64,000 bases of DNA from Ferruginivarius sediminum (GCF_003344765.1 NZ_QPMH01000004.1:62001-126000), one strand, 5' to 3'. Shown: positions 26,050 to 34,905, counted from the first letter of the stretch. Numbers and translations are program-made. Notes: generated from the letters alone by a model not told the origin.

Positions 26050-28491
26050 ATGGGCGGGGAGCCGCTGAAGCCCAAGGATCTGCACTGGCGCTGCGAGCCC
26101 GGCGAGATGGGCTTTACCACCACGGATGAACTGGACGACCTGACCGGCATGATTGGCCAGGACCGCGCCATCGAGGCGCTCCACTTCGGCATCGGCATGC
26201 CGCGCGCGGGTTACAACATCTACGCCCTGGGGCCGGAGGGCCTGCACAAGCACAGCATCGTCCGCCATCATCTGGAGGCCGAGGCTGCAAAGCACGACGT
26301 GCCTCCGGACCTCTGCTACGTCAATAACTTCGACGAACCCTACAAACCTTACGTCATCAAGCTGCCGGCGGGCCGTGGAAGCGCGTTCAAAGAGGATACC
26401 GAGCAGCTTGTCCATGAACTCTCCGATGCGTTGCGCGCCGCCTTCGAGACCGACGAGTACCGCACGCGCCGCCAGATGATCGAGCAGGAGCTGAAGGAGA
26501 AGCACGAGCAAGCCATCTCGGAGGTGGAGGAGGAAGCCAGCGAAAGAGGCATTGCCTTGCAGCGCACGCCGATGGGCTTCGCCTTCGCGCCGGCGCGCAA
26601 TAACCAGGTGATGTCCGGCGAGGACTTCCACGAGCTTCCCGAGGACGAGCAGAACCGCATCCGCGAAGAGATCGAGCGGCTGCAGGAGCGCCTGCAGGAG
26701 GCGCTACGCCACACGCCGGACTGGGTGAAGCAAACGCGCGAAAAGGTGCGCGAGCTGAACGAGCACACGGCGTCTTACGCGGTGGGCCATCTGATTGAGG
26801 CACTGAAGCGCAAGTACGACCCCCTGGAAAGCGTGCAGTCCCATCTTGAGCGGGTTCGAAGCGACATCATCGACAACGTCGGCACCATTCTCGCCGCCGC
26901 GCAGCAGCAACAGCAGGGCGGGCCGCAGATGGGGCCGGCGGCCGTCATCGGTCAGCAGGCCGAGCAGCTTATGCGGCGTTATCAGGTGAACCTGCTGGTC
27001 GATAATTCGGCACTCGAGCAGGCGCCCGTCGTCTACGAGGACGACCCGGCTTTCGAGCGGCTGATCGGCCGCATCGAGCACCGCTCGGAGATGGGCGCGT
27101 TGACCACGGACTTCCACCTGATTCGGCCAGGCGCGCTGCATCGCGCGAACGGCGGCTACCTGGTGGTGGACGCGCTGAAGCTGCTGACCAAGCCGATGGC
27201 CTGGGAAGGCCTGAAGCGCGCGTTGCGGGCGCGGGAGATCCGCATCGAATCGCCGTATCAGGCGCTGGGCCTGTTCGCCACGGTATCGCTGGAGCCCGAG
27301 CCGATTCCCCTCGACCTCAAGGTCGTGGTCGTGGGCGAGCGCAGGCTCTACTACCTGCTCAGCGAATTGGATCCCGAATTCCAGGACCTGTTCAAGGTCG
27401 CGGCCGACTTCGACGAGCACACCGATCTGACGGAAGAGAGCCGCGCGCTCTATGCGCGCATGATCGCGACGCTGGTGCGCAAGAACGAGCTTGCCCCGTT
27501 CTCGGCCGACGGTGTGGCCCGGGTGCTGGCGCACGCCGCACGGCTGGCGGGTGACCGCGCCAAGCTGTCGATGCACGTGGAGGGTATCGCCGACCTCTTG
27601 CGCGAAGCCGACTACCAGGCTCGTGTCAACGGCAGCAATCCAATCGGGGCGGGTGAGGTCGAGGCCGCCATCGCCGCCAGGGAGCGCCGCCTAGGCCGGG
27701 TGCGCGAGCGTATGCAGGAGGAGATTACTCGCGGTACCATACTGATCGACACCGACGCGACCGCCGTGGGGCAGATCAACGCGCTGACCGTGCTCATCCT
27801 GGGCGGCTTCTCGTTCGGTCGGCCGACGCGGGTGACGGCGCGCGCCGGGCTGGGCCGGGGCAACGTCGTCGATATCGAGCGCGAGGTCGAGCTTGGCGGG
27901 CCGATCCACTCGAAAGGCGTGCTGATCCTCAGCGGCTTCCTCTCGGAACGTTTCGCGCGGGAGCGGCCGCTGTCGCTGTCGGCCAGCCTGGTGTTCGAGC
28001 AGTCATATTCCGGGGTTGAGGGCGACAGCGCCTCGCTCGCGGAGCTTCTCACGCTGCTCTCGGCCGTCGGCGGGCAGCCGCTGCGCCAGGATCTGGCCGT
28101 GACCGGCTCGGTCAACCAGCACGGACGCGTGCAGCCGATTGGCGGTGTCAACGAGAAGATCGAGGGCTTTTTCGATACCTGCGAGGCGCGCGGGTTGACC
28201 GGGCGTCAGGGCGTCGTGGTGCCTCAATCCAACGTCAAGCACCTGATGCTGCACAAGCGCGTTCTGGATGCGGTCGCACAGGGGAAGTTCCATATCTACG
28301 CCGTCGCCAGCGTGGACGAAGCGTTGGAGCTGTTCACCGGCGAACCGGCGGGCGAGGCGGACAGCGAAGGCCGGTTTCCGACCGATACGGTTAACGGCCG
28401 GGTGCAGGCGCGGCTCGATGCGCTGGCCGACAAGCGCCGCGATTTCGGCCTGCCGATAACCGGCGGGCGGGGCCAGCAGGGCCAGGATTGA
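26050..28491 (+). CDS. Lon-like S16-family protease (LonB/YcbZ type)
   Basis: 813 residues. Start preceded by AAAGGAGACC. The N-terminal ATPase-like part has a degenerate P-loop (ALGPEGLHKHSIVRHH). A long charged coiled-coil region follows (about 130-290, with Glu/Lys/Arg repeats and Gln runs). The C-terminal Lon protease domain carries the catalytic dyad Ser660 (VEGDSASLAEL) and Lys703 (GGVNEKIEGFF), 43 residues apart, as in classic Lon. LonB-like proteases of this family degrade damaged or specific regulatory proteins. It is followed 17 bp later by a universal stress protein gene, so a stress role is likely. Confidence 0.9.
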   Translation: MGGEPLKPKDLHWRCEPGEMGFTTTDELDDLTGMIGQDRAIEALHFGIGMPRAGYNIYALGPEGLHKHSIVRHHLEAEAAKHDVPPDLCYVNNFDEPYKPYVIKLPAGRGSAFKEDTEQLVHELSDALRAAFETDEYRTRRQMIEQELKEKHEQAISEVEEEASERGIALQRTPMGFAFAPARNNQVMSGEDFHELPEDEQNRIREEIERLQERLQEALRHTPDWVKQTREKVRELNEHTASYAVGHLIEALKRKYDPLESVQSHLERVRSDIIDNVGTILAAAQQQQQGGPQMGPAAVIGQQAEQLMRRYQVNLLVDNSALEQAPVVYEDDPAFERLIGRIEHRSEMGALTTDFHLIRPGALHRANGGYLVVDALKLLTKPMAWEGLKRALRAREIRIESPYQALGLFATVSLEPEPIPLDLKVVVVGERRLYYLLSELDPEFQDLFKVAADFDEHTDLTEESRALYARMIATLVRKNELAPFSADGVARVLAHAARLAGDRAKLSMHVEGIADLLREADYQARVNGSNPIGAGEVEAAIAARERRLGRVRERMQEEITRGTILIDTDATAVGQINALTVLILGGFSFGRPTRVTARAGLGRGNVVDIEREVELGGPIHSKGVLILSGFLSERFARERPLSLSASLVFEQSYSGVEGDSASLAELLTLLSAVGGQPLRQDLAVTGSVNQHGRVQPIGGVNEKIEGFFDTCEARGLTGRQGVVVPQSNVKHLMLHKRVLDAVAQGKFHIYAVASVDEALELFTGEPAGEADSEGRFPTDTVNGRVQARLDALADKRRDFGLPITGGRGQQGQD

Positions 28492-28507
28492 ATGGAGGGC
28501 GCCTGAA

Positions 28508-29317
28508 ATGGCACGACGTATCCTGGTTGCGATCGACAGCCGAGAGCTGGGCGCGCGCTTGCTGGATGTGGCGGCGCGGCTGGCCGCAGGGCGAAAGGCG
28601 GAACTTATCGGCCTTTACGTCGAGGAAACCGAGTTCCTGAACGCTGCCAATCTGCCGTTCACCAAGGTGTTCTCGCCCAGCGGCGGCGGCTGGCAGGCGC
28701 TCGAACCCCATGCGATGGAGCGTGCCTTGCGCAGCCGCGCCAGCGAATTGCAGCAGGAGTTGGAAAGGCTCGCGGTGCGCTGGGAGCTTCCCTGGAGCTT
28801 CCGGACCGAGCGCGGCGGGCCTGGCGAGCATGTCATCGCCGCCGCCGGTGGCGCCGAGCTTGTCGTGCTGGGCCGCAGCAATCGCGGTGGACCGGCGCGT
28901 CTGGGGCGCACTGCGCGCCGGGCGGTGGCCGAGTGCCATGTGCCCGTCCTGGTCTTGGGCCCGGACGCGGAGCTGCCGGTTCGGGTGACGGCGTTCTATG
29001 CCGGTGGTGAGGACGTGCTTGAGGCGGCGCGGGAGCTTTCGGCGGTGTTCGCGCGGCCGTTGGCGGTCGCCGTTCTGGCGGACGACACGGAAACGGCCGA
29101 CCGTCTCAAGAAACAGGCCATGGCGTGGCTTCAGGAGCGGAAGCTCAACGCGGCGATGCAGGTCGTCAATCCGAACGATCGACACGCGCTGAACCTGGCT
29201 CTGAGCGGTCGCTCGCCTGGACTGTCCGTGGTGCCCGCGGGCGGCGGCGAAGGCGGGACGGACCTTGACGCCCTGTTGGACGTGCTGGAAGGACCAGTCC
29301 TTGTCATTCGCAGTTGA
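28508..29317 (+). CDS. Universal stress protein-like protein (two Usp-type halves)
   Basis: 269 residues. The first half begins RRILVAIDSRELGARLLD and contains the GLYVEETE and LVVLGRSNRGGPARLGRTARR (cut to under 20: LGRSNRGG.RLGRTARR) phosphate-binding pattern of Usp. The second half (from about 155) repeats a weaker Usp fold (AVLADDTETADRLKKQAMAW ... GPVLVIRS). ATP binding is plausible for the first half only. It sits 17 bp after the Lon-like gene, likely in one operon. Confidence 0.75.
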   Translation: MARRILVAIDSRELGARLLDVAARLAAGRKAELIGLYVEETEFLNAANLPFTKVFSPSGGGWQALEPHAMERALRSRASELQQELERLAVRWELPWSFRTERGGPGEHVIAAAGGAELVVLGRSNRGGPARLGRTARRAVAECHVPVLVLGPDAELPVRVTAFYAGGEDVLEAARELSAVFARPLAVAVLADDTETADRLKKQAMAWLQERKLNAAMQVVNPNDRHALNLALSGRSPGLSVVPAGGGEGGTDLDALLDVLEGPVLVIRS

Positions 29318-29357
29318 TGCGTAGTAGGTTAAAATCGCTGTCCGATTGTAGCGGGGT

Positions 29358-29580
29358 CGGCTTTCCGCCATTGCGGCAGCCAGACACCGGTGCCGCACCT
29401 TGATACACGAAATTTTCACCTTTGTGGCAGGCAACTCAAGGAAGGATTGTGGGTCGCGCCCTTGGGGGCCTGCGGGTGGGTTTCGTGAATGTCGGGTGCG
29501 GCACCGGGCTGATCGCACGTCCTGCAACAATAGCCGGCGCAATAACGGCCGGACTCTCTTGCAAGCCGCGCAATTCCGGC
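29358..29580. ncRNA. Candidate structured RNA (6S-like rod shape)
   Basis: Nested complementary segments form one long rod: CGGCT/AGCCG (29358-29362/29532-29536), TGCG/CGCA (29372-29375/29514-29517), CAGC/GCTG (29377-29380/29508-29511), a perfect 13-bp CCGGTGCCGCACC (29387-29399) with its complement (29495-29507), CACGAAA/TTTCGTG (29406-29412/29481-29487), CACC/GGTG, GCAGGC/GCCTGC (29427-29432/29468-29473) and CAAGG/CCTTG (29437-29441/29460-29464). A second hairpin GCCGGA/TCCGGC (29548-29580) follows, then TGTTT. The shape and length (about 180 nt) resemble 6S RNA, but strand and identity are unproven. Confidence 0.5.
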
Positions 29581-29676
29581 TGTTTAGAACGTCATAGAAC
29601 TCCCGGACCGGGAAAAACCATACAGACAGCGACTCGACAACACACCGGCTGCCAGCGGATGGCTAAGGCAAAACAT

Positions 29677-29714
29677 CAAATATCCTCCCCACAAGGATAT
29701 TTGGCCCGAAGGCC
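29677..29714. repeat. Two adjacent hairpins
   Basis: CAAATATCCT (29677-29686) pairs perfectly with AGGATATTTG (29694-29703) over a 7-base loop, then GGCC-CGAA-GGCC (29703-29714) forms a tetraloop hairpin sharing the last G. Neither has a strong T-run. Could end an upstream RNA or be a regulatory site. Confidence 0.4.
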
Positions 29715-29989
29715 GGAAGTTACATTTTGCTAGACCACCTCAACCTGGCTGCGATCTAACGTTGTAATACCCCTAGCACCGGGCGCCGCACGGTGCAAGT
29801 CAAGATGCAATCCAATCAATTATTTTCACGTCACACTAGCCGGCGCGTGAGGCGGCCGGCGGAAAATATCACGAGTGCTTGAGGATGTCTGCGCCGCCCA
29901 AACCGCCGCCCGACAGACCCAAGTGGCGTGGCGTGCGTTTAAGCGGTGAAGGGGCACTCTTGCCCCCAACCCTGGACGGAGGGCCTTGG

Positions 29990-31108
29990 ATGGCTCATCG
30001 CGATACGATCACGCTGTTCCTGTGCGGCGACATTATGACGGGGCGGGGAATCGACCAGATTCTGCCGCATCCGGCCCGGCCCGATCTGCACGAGCCGTAC
30101 GTCCATTCCGCCCTCGATTATCTGCGCCTCGCGGAAGCGCATTGCGGGCCTATCGAGCGCCCGGTCGGCTTCGCCTACGTCTGGGGTATGGCGCTGGATG
30201 AACTGGTCCGTGTCGACCCCGATGCCAGGATCGTCAACCTGGAAACCGCTGTAACCCGCTGCGAGGACTGGGACGACAAGGGTATCAACTATCGCATGAA
30301 CCCGGCGAATGTCGGCGTGCTGACGGCCGCGCGGCTGGACTGCTGCGTGCTGGCGAATAATCACGTGCTGGATTGGGGGCGCTGCGGGCTTGAGGAAACC
30401 TTGAGCACGCTGCGGGGGGCCGGACTGAGGGCGGCGGGGGCCGGCATGGACAGCGGCCAGGCGTCGAAGCCGGCGGAGATCCCCCTTGCAGGAGGTGGCC
30501 GTGTGCTGACGTTCGCCTATGCCCTGCCGAGCAGCGGGGTTCCGGGCTGGTGGGCGGCCCGGGCGGATCGGCCGGGCATGAACTTCCTGCCGGCCCTGGA
30601 CGATGCCGCTCTTGGCCGGGTCAGGGCGGACGTGCGTGCTTCCAGGCGGCCGGAAGATTTTGTCGTCGTCTCGCTGCACTGGGGTGGCAACTTCGACTTC
30701 GATATTCCGGACGCGCAGCGAGGCTTCGCCCATGCCCTCATAGACGAAGTCGGCACGGACGTGGTTCACGGCCACTCCTCCCATCACGTCAAGGGCATCG
30801 AGGTGTATCGTAACCGCCCGATCTTCTATGGCTGCGGCGATTTCCTGAACGACTACGAGGGCATCGAGGGCATCGGGGCGACATTCCGCGACGACCTGAC
30901 ATGCATGTACTTCCCGGTCATGCGTCGTGACGGCGGGGGGCTTGCGACGTGCAAGCTGACTCCGCTCAGGATGCGCCGGTTTCGACTCGGGTACCCGGAC
31001 GAAACGGATTTCGAATGGCTTCGGGAAACGCTTCGTCGGGAATGCGCGCGGTTTGGCGTTGGTGTGGACGAAGGGGACGGCCACCGCTTATCGCTGCGGT
31101 GGTCGTGA
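29990..31108 (+). CDS. CapA-family metallophosphatase-like protein
   Basis: 372 residues from ATG 29990, chosen because GGAGGG (29978-29983) lies 6 bases upstream; in-frame starts further left pass through the leader hairpin. CapA motifs are all present: LFLCGDIMTGRGID, ARIVNLETAVT, CVLANNHVLDWG, VSLHWGGNFDF and VHGHSSHHVKGIEVY. CapA domains have a calcineurin-like phosphoesterase fold and were first found in poly-gamma-glutamate synthesis, but other capB/capC genes are absent. Many are now thought to act on other polymers or in signalling. The protein has no signal peptide. It seems monocistronic. Confidence 0.85.
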   Translation: MAHRDTITLFLCGDIMTGRGIDQILPHPARPDLHEPYVHSALDYLRLAEAHCGPIERPVGFAYVWGMALDELVRVDPDARIVNLETAVTRCEDWDDKGINYRMNPANVGVLTAARLDCCVLANNHVLDWGRCGLEETLSTLRGAGLRAAGAGMDSGQASKPAEIPLAGGGRVLTFAYALPSSGVPGWWAARADRPGMNFLPALDDAALGRVRADVRASRRPEDFVVVSLHWGGNFDFDIPDAQRGFAHALIDEVGTDVVHGHSSHHVKGIEVYRNRPIFYGCGDFLNDYEGIEGIGATFRDDLTCMYFPVMRRDGGGLATCKLTPLRMRRFRLGYPDETDFEWLRETLRRECARFGVGVDEGDGHRLSLRWS

Positions 31109-31142
31109 CAGCCGCACAGCTCCAGGCAGGAGGGGGCTGGGA

Positions 31143-31367
31143 TCACATAAGCCGGTCGGTACCCTTGTCGGGTACGGATTCGGCCACCACAAGTTCTTCC
31201 ATCATCTCCACCAGACAACGGCCTCCTTCGCCGCCGCAGGCCGGACAGTGCTGGGCAACCGTCTCGCGCTGGTCGCTGGCAAGTCGATTCAGCGCCTCGC
31301 AATCGCTTTGTGGCGCCTGTTCAAGGTCCAGGGTGTCGAAAGCGTATGCCCGCTCCGCGTATGCCAT
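31143..31367 (-). CDS. Small CxxC protein of unknown function
   Basis: 74 residues from ATG 31367 with GAGGGGG about 8 bases upstream on the minus strand. It begins MAYAERAYAFDTLDLEQAPQ and has a CPACGGEGGRC motif (about residues 42-52), which looks like half a zinc ribbon, then an acidic helix (VEMMEELVVAESVPDKG). It converges on capA (stop 31108). Family unknown. The fit to a real gene rests on the ribosome site and the metal-like motif. Confidence 0.5.
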   Translation of the reverse strand: MAYAERAYAFDTLDLEQAPQSDCEALNRLASDQRETVAQHCPACGGEGGRCLVEMMEELVVAESVPDKGTDRLM

Positions 31368-31553
31368 TTCGTATTCCCCCTCAGCACGCCTATATTCGCG
31401 TTGTTTTCGTTCCGCCAACTGTGCGTAATAGGTACTCTACGGGTTCTCGCATGTTTCACAACAATGAATTGATTGTAGTATCCGAAATAAGCACGGAATG
31501 TTATACAATCGACAATAAGTTATCCGATCCCGCCCCTAAAGACTGGAGGAGGA

Positions 31554-31700
31554 CTTACCCGGAAGGGGTAAGCCATTCTTGCTCTAGCGTCGGGGGGGAC
31601 TGTGCGTTTAAATAGTTTTGGCTCCGCAGTCCCCCCTTGCGCCCCCAAGTGTGCGGAGCCGGCGGATCACGACGCTGCGACACCCGGTGACCGCCATACC
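31554..31700 (+). promoter_or_regulatory. Structured RNA leader or sRNA upstream of hsp20
   Basis: Hairpin CTTACCC/GGGTAAG (31554-31560/31566-31572) is followed by AGCGTC (31586-31591) pairing with GACGCT (31671-31676). Within it GGGGGGACTG (31593-31602) pairs with CAGTCCCCCC (31627-31636), and GGCTCCGCA (31620-31628) can instead pair with TGCGGAGCC (31652-31660). The last two use the same bases at 31627-31628, so they are mutually exclusive. That looks like an RNA switch or a compact sRNA ending at the terminator below. Confidence 0.5.
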
Positions 31701-31701
31701 C

Positions 31702-31742
31702 GGCCCCCGCGATGACCTCATCAGGTTCGCGGGGGCCTTTTT
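31702..31742 (+). terminator. Strong intrinsic terminator upstream of hsp20
   Basis: GGCCCCCGCG (31702-31711) pairs perfectly with CGCGGGGGCC (31728-31737) with an inner ACCT/AGGT, followed by TTTTT. It sits 56 bp before the hsp20 ATG, with no protein gene on this strand immediately before it, so it ends an sRNA or a regulated leader. Confidence 0.85.
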
Positions 31743-31797
31743 ACGGGGCGCCCGACCGGACCACCGGCTCGCGAGCATCGAGGGGGAGGGGAGGAAG

Positions 31798-32166
31798 ATG
31801 AGGGGGCCGACGCCGCGCCAGTACACCTTTGGCGAATTCCGCCCCAAGGTCGATATCGCGGAGGACGGCGGCTGCTATCACGTGACCGCCGAGTTGCCGG
31901 GGGTGCGCGCCGAGGATCTGGCGATCGACTTCTCTGGCAACACACTGATCATATCGGGGGAAAAGAAACCACATCCGGACGAGCCCGACGACGTCTACCA
32001 TCGGGAACGGGCGTGGGGCACATTCCAGCGGGCCCTGACGTTCGCCCAGCAGATCGATGAAAACGGTATTGATGCGGTGTTCGTGGAAGGTGAACTACGG
32101 GTTCGCCTGCCCAAAACGGGAAGCGGCAAGGCCAAGGTGGTTCGAATCCCGGTGCGCGGAGCCTGA
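31798..32166 (+). CDS. Hsp20/alpha-crystallin small heat shock protein
   Basis: 122 residues from ATG 31798, preceded by AGGGGGAGGGGAGGA. The alpha-crystallin domain is complete: RPKVDIAEDGGCYHVTAELP, then NTLIISGEKKPH, TFQRALTFAQQIDENGIDAV and EGELRVRLPK (the usual GxLxVxxPK). Such proteins hold unfolding proteins in solution during stress. The N-terminal arm is very short. The upstream terminator and competing hairpins suggest regulated read-through. Confidence 0.9.
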   Translation: MRGPTPRQYTFGEFRPKVDIAEDGGCYHVTAELPGVRAEDLAIDFSGNTLIISGEKKPHPDEPDDVYHRERAWGTFQRALTFAQQIDENGIDAVFVEGELRVRLPKTGSGKAKVVRIPVRGA

Positions 32167-32199
32167 ATCGCCGCCGTTTCCGATCCAGTCCGGTTAGGG

Positions 32200-33450
32200 T
32201 TACTGGTTCATCATCTCGAAGAACTCGTCGTTGTTCTTCGTTTTCCGCAGCTTATCCAGCAGGAACTCCATCGCGTCCATCGAGCCCATCGGCTGCAGGA
32301 TACGGCGCAGCACAACCATCTTGTTCAGCCGGTTGTCGCTGATCAGCAGTTCCTCGCGGCGGGTGCCGGACGGGCCGACGTTGATTGCCGGGAATGTGCG
32401 CTTGTCAGCGAGCTTGCGGTCGAGGACGATCTCGGAGTTGCCGGTGCCCTTGAACTCCTCGAATATGACCTCGTCCATTCGGCTGCCGGTGTCGACCAGC
32501 GCGGTGCCGATAATGGTGAGGGAGCCGCCTTCCTCGATGTTACGCGCGGCGCCGAAGAAACGCTTGGGCCGCTGCAGGGCGTTCGCGTCCACGCCACCGG
32601 TAAGCACCTTGCCGGAAGACGGGACGACGGTGTTGTAGGCCCGGCCCAGGCGCGTGATCGAGTCCAGCAGGATGACGACATCCTTCTTCGCCTCGACAAG
32701 CCGGCGCGCCTTTTGCAGCACCATCTCGGTCACCTGCACGTGACGCTGCGCCGGCTCGTCGAAGGTGGAGGAGACAACCTCGCCCTTCACCGAGCGGGCC
32801 ATGTCGGTGACCTCCTCCGGCCGCTCGTCGATCAGCAGGACGATCAGGTAGCATTCCGGGTGGTTGGTCTCGATAGCGCGCGCCAGGTTCTGTAGGATCA
32901 TGGTCTTGCCGGCGCGCGGCGGCGACACGATCAGCGCGCGCTGTCCCTTGCCCAGTGGGGCCACCAGGTCGATCACCCGGTTGGTGACGTCCTTCTGGCC
33001 GGACATCTCCAGGTGCAGCTTCTCCTGCGGGTAAAGCGGCGTCAGGTTGTCGAAGTTGATGCGATGGCGAAGCTGCTCCGGCTGGTCGAAGTTGACGGCG
33101 TTGACTTTCAGCAGCGCGAAATACCGCTCGCCCTTGTTCGGCGACCTGATCTCCCCTTCGACGGTGTCGCCGGTCCTCAGGCCGAAGCGGCGAATCTGCG
33201 AGGGGCTGACATAGATGTCGTCGGGGCCCGGAAGGTAGTTACTCTCCGGCGAGCGCAGGAAGCCGAAGCCGTCCTGCATGATCTCGAGCACGCCGGAGCC
33301 GTAGATCGAGATGTCCTGTTGCGCGAGCTTTTCCAGGATCGCGAACATCATCTCCTGCTTGCGCAGGGCGCTTGCGTTCTCGATATCCAGCTCTTCCGCA
33401 TACGCGAGGAGGTCTGCCGGCGATTTGGCCTTCAGGTCTTGCAGGTTCAT
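32200..33450 (-). CDS. rho: Transcription termination factor Rho
   Basis: 416 residues. Rho signature segments are all visible: the N-terminal [20 protein letters not shown], the RNA-binding [20 protein letters not shown], the Walker [29 protein letters not shown] and [20 protein letters not shown]. It is a hexameric RNA-dependent ATPase that ends transcription. Convergent with hsp20. Confidence 0.98.
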   Translation of the reverse strand: MNLQDLKAKSPADLLAYAEELDIENASALRKQEMMFAILEKLAQQDISIYGSGVLEIMQDGFGFLRSPESNYLPGPDDIYVSPSQIRRFGLRTGDTVEGEIRSPNKGERYFALLKVNAVNFDQPEQLRHRINFDNLTPLYPQEKLHLEMSGQKDVTNRVIDLVAPLGKGQRALIVSPPRAGKTMILQNLARAIETNHPECYLIVLLIDERPEEVTDMARSVKGEVVSSTFDEPAQRHVQVTEMVLQKARRLVEAKKDVVILLDSITRLGRAYNTVVPSSGKVLTGGVDANALQRPKRFFGAARNIEEGGSLTIIGTALVDTGSRMDEVIFEEFKGTGNSEIVLDRKLADKRTFPAINVGPSGTRREELLISDNRLNKMVVLRRILQPMGSMDAMEFLLDKLRKTKNNDEFFEMMNQ

Positions 33451-33807
33451 GGACTGTCGCTGTCGCAGATTGCCGTGGGAAACAAAACGGACGGCCGGCG
33501 TCGGGGGCCGGGAATGTCGTGTTCTTGGATTGGAGTCAGGATGAGTTGCCGACTGCTTAAGTTTTGCCGGTCGTTGCCGGAAAACGCAAGCCTTTATATG
33601 CGCTTGTGCAAATTCGGCGTGAAGAGTGGCCGAGACAAGAAAACGCGTCTAGCGCGGCAAAGCGGGGGAACCGCGGGAAGGAAGCCCACCCGGCTACAGG
33701 TTCGTGCCGGGCGTTGAACGGCCCGCGAATCGGAGGCCGAACGCGCGTTTGCCGCGGCCGGCGGGAGCCCCCTTCGCCGCCGGGCGGGAAGGGGGCTCGC
33801 CAAAGCC
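33451..33807. other. Intergenic region between rho and ilvC
   Basis: 357 bp upstream of rho on the minus strand and downstream of ilvC. It should hold the rho promoter in its left part (A/T-rich near 33580-33600). I see no protein or tRNA gene. The GC-rich right end contains the ilvC hairpin. Confidence 0.5.
33765..33798 (-). terminator. Hairpin after ilvC
   Basis: GAGCCCCCTTC (33765-33775) pairs perfectly with GAAGGGGGCTC (33788-33798), 10 bp beyond the ilvC stop. There is no clear U-tract on the minus strand, so it may be an RNA 3'-end stabiliser or a Rho-assisted end. Confidence 0.6.
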
Positions 33808-34827
33808 TTAGTTCTTCGTCTTGTCGACCAGCTTGCCCTCGGCCAGCCACGGCATCATGCCGCGCAGCTTCTCGCCGACCTGCTCGATGTCGTGCTCGGC
33901 CCAGCGGCGGCGCTCGGCCTTGAAGTTCGGCTGCCCGGCCTGGCACTCCAGCACCCAGTTGCGGGCGAATTCGCCGGACTGGATCTCCTCCAGCACCTTC
34001 TTCATCTCCGCCTTCACTTGCGGGGAGACGATGCGCTTGCCGCTCTGGTAGTCGCCGTATTCGGCCGTGTTGGAGATCGAGTAGCGCACGTTCTGAAGGC
34101 CGCCCTCGTACATCAGGTCGACGATCAGCTTCACCTCGTGCAGGCACTCGAAGTAGGCCATCTCGGGCGCGTAGCCGGCCTCGACCAGCGTCTCGTAGCC
34201 GGCGGCGACCAGCGCCGACAGGCCGCCGCAAAGCACCGCCTGCTCACCGAAGAGGTCGGTCTCGCACTCCTCGCGGAAGGTCGTCTCGATGACGCCCGCC
34301 CGGCCGGAGCCGATGGCACAGGCATAGCTGAGGCCGATCTCGTGCGCGTTGCCGCTGGCGTTCTGCTCAATGGCCAGCAGCGAGGGCACGCCCGCGCCGC
34401 GGCTGTACTCGCTACGCACCAGATGGCCGGGGCCCTTCGGCGCCACCATGAAGACGTCCAGGTCCGGGCGCGGCTCGATCAGCTTGAAGTGGATGTTGAA
34501 GCCGTGTGCGAAGGCCAGCGCGGCGTTCTCGCGCATGTTCGGCGCCAGATGGTCGCGGTACAGGTCGGCCTGCAACTCATCCGGGGTCAGCACCATGACC
34601 ACGTCGGCCCACTTGGCGGCGTCGTCGGGGGTGGCGACCTCCAGGCCGGCGTTCTTCACCTTCTCGGCCGTCTTGGAGCCGGGCCGCAGGGCGACACGCA
34701 CCTGGTCGGCGCCGCTTTCCTTCAGATTGTTGGCATGGGCATGGCCCTGGCTGCCATAGCCGACGACGGCGACCTTCTTGCCCTTGATCAGGTTCACGTC
34801 GGCGTCGCGATCGTAATAGACTCGCAT
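33808..34827 (-). CDS. ilvC: Ketol-acid reductoisomerase
   Basis: 339 residues, the short class I type. NADPH-binding segment [20 protein letters not shown], then [15 protein letters not shown], and metal/catalytic residues in [20 protein letters not shown] and the [12 protein letters not shown] segment. It converts acetolactate or acetohydroxybutyrate for valine and isoleucine synthesis. Last gene of the ilvB-ilvN-ilvC set. Confidence 0.98.
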   Translation of the reverse strand: MRVYYDRDADVNLIKGKKVAVVGYGSQGHAHANNLKESGADQVRVALRPGSKTAEKVKNAGLEVATPDDAAKWADVVMVLTPDELQADLYRDHLAPNMRENAALAFAHGFNIHFKLIEPRPDLDVFMVAPKGPGHLVRSEYSRGAGVPSLLAIEQNASGNAHEIGLSYACAIGSGRAGVIETTFREECETDLFGEQAVLCGGLSALVAAGYETLVEAGYAPEMAYFECLHEVKLIVDLMYEGGLQNVRYSISNTAEYGDYQSGKRIVSPQVKAEMKKVLEEIQSGEFARNWVLECQAGQPNFKAERRRWAEHDIEQVGEKLRGMMPWLAEGKLVDKTKN

Positions 34828-34905
34828 CAGGTGGTTCCCCTATTGGCTTTGTTTGTCCCTGCGCCGTCGGCCGCTGGCAGCCGCGGCGGCTTTTCCGCTC
34901 CAGTT

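Larger units (their letters stand above)
29318..29989. other. Long intergenic region with RNA-like folds
   Basis: 672 bp with no convincing protein gene. Short frames here have no plausible ribosome sites or family features. It holds the rod-like structured element (29358-29580), another pair of small hairpins (29677-29714), a GCACCG/CGGTGC stem (about 29777-29797) and, just before capA, a perfect GGGGCA-CTCT-TGCCCC hairpin (29951-29966). Confidence 0.6.
31368..31797. other. Intergenic region with hsp20 leader structures
   Basis: 430 bp upstream of hsp20. Left part (31420-31520) is AT-rich and likely holds a promoter. From 31554 onward it is full of complementary segments listed separately and ends in a strong terminator. 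A 54-codon frame at 31451-31615 (ending SHSCSSVGGDCAFK) is possible but has no good ribosome site. Confidence 0.5.

Noticed and set aside
29377..29395. Cobalamin-riboswitch-like box (AGCCAGACACCGG)
   Set aside because: It recalls the B12 box, but the other conserved riboswitch segments (GCCACTG and the GGGAA core) are absent, and the stretch is explained by the rod-like stems.
29422..29733. 103-codon frame in the usp-capA gap
   Set aside because: No ribosome site, no family pattern, and it crosses the paired RNA segments.
33620..33720. tRNA-like stretch (GTGGCCGAG and GGTTCG) upstream of rho
   Set aside because: Pieces resemble a tRNA-Ser start and a T loop, but the T loop reads GTTCGTGCC without the expected A58 and no matching acceptor stem or anticodon arm forms.
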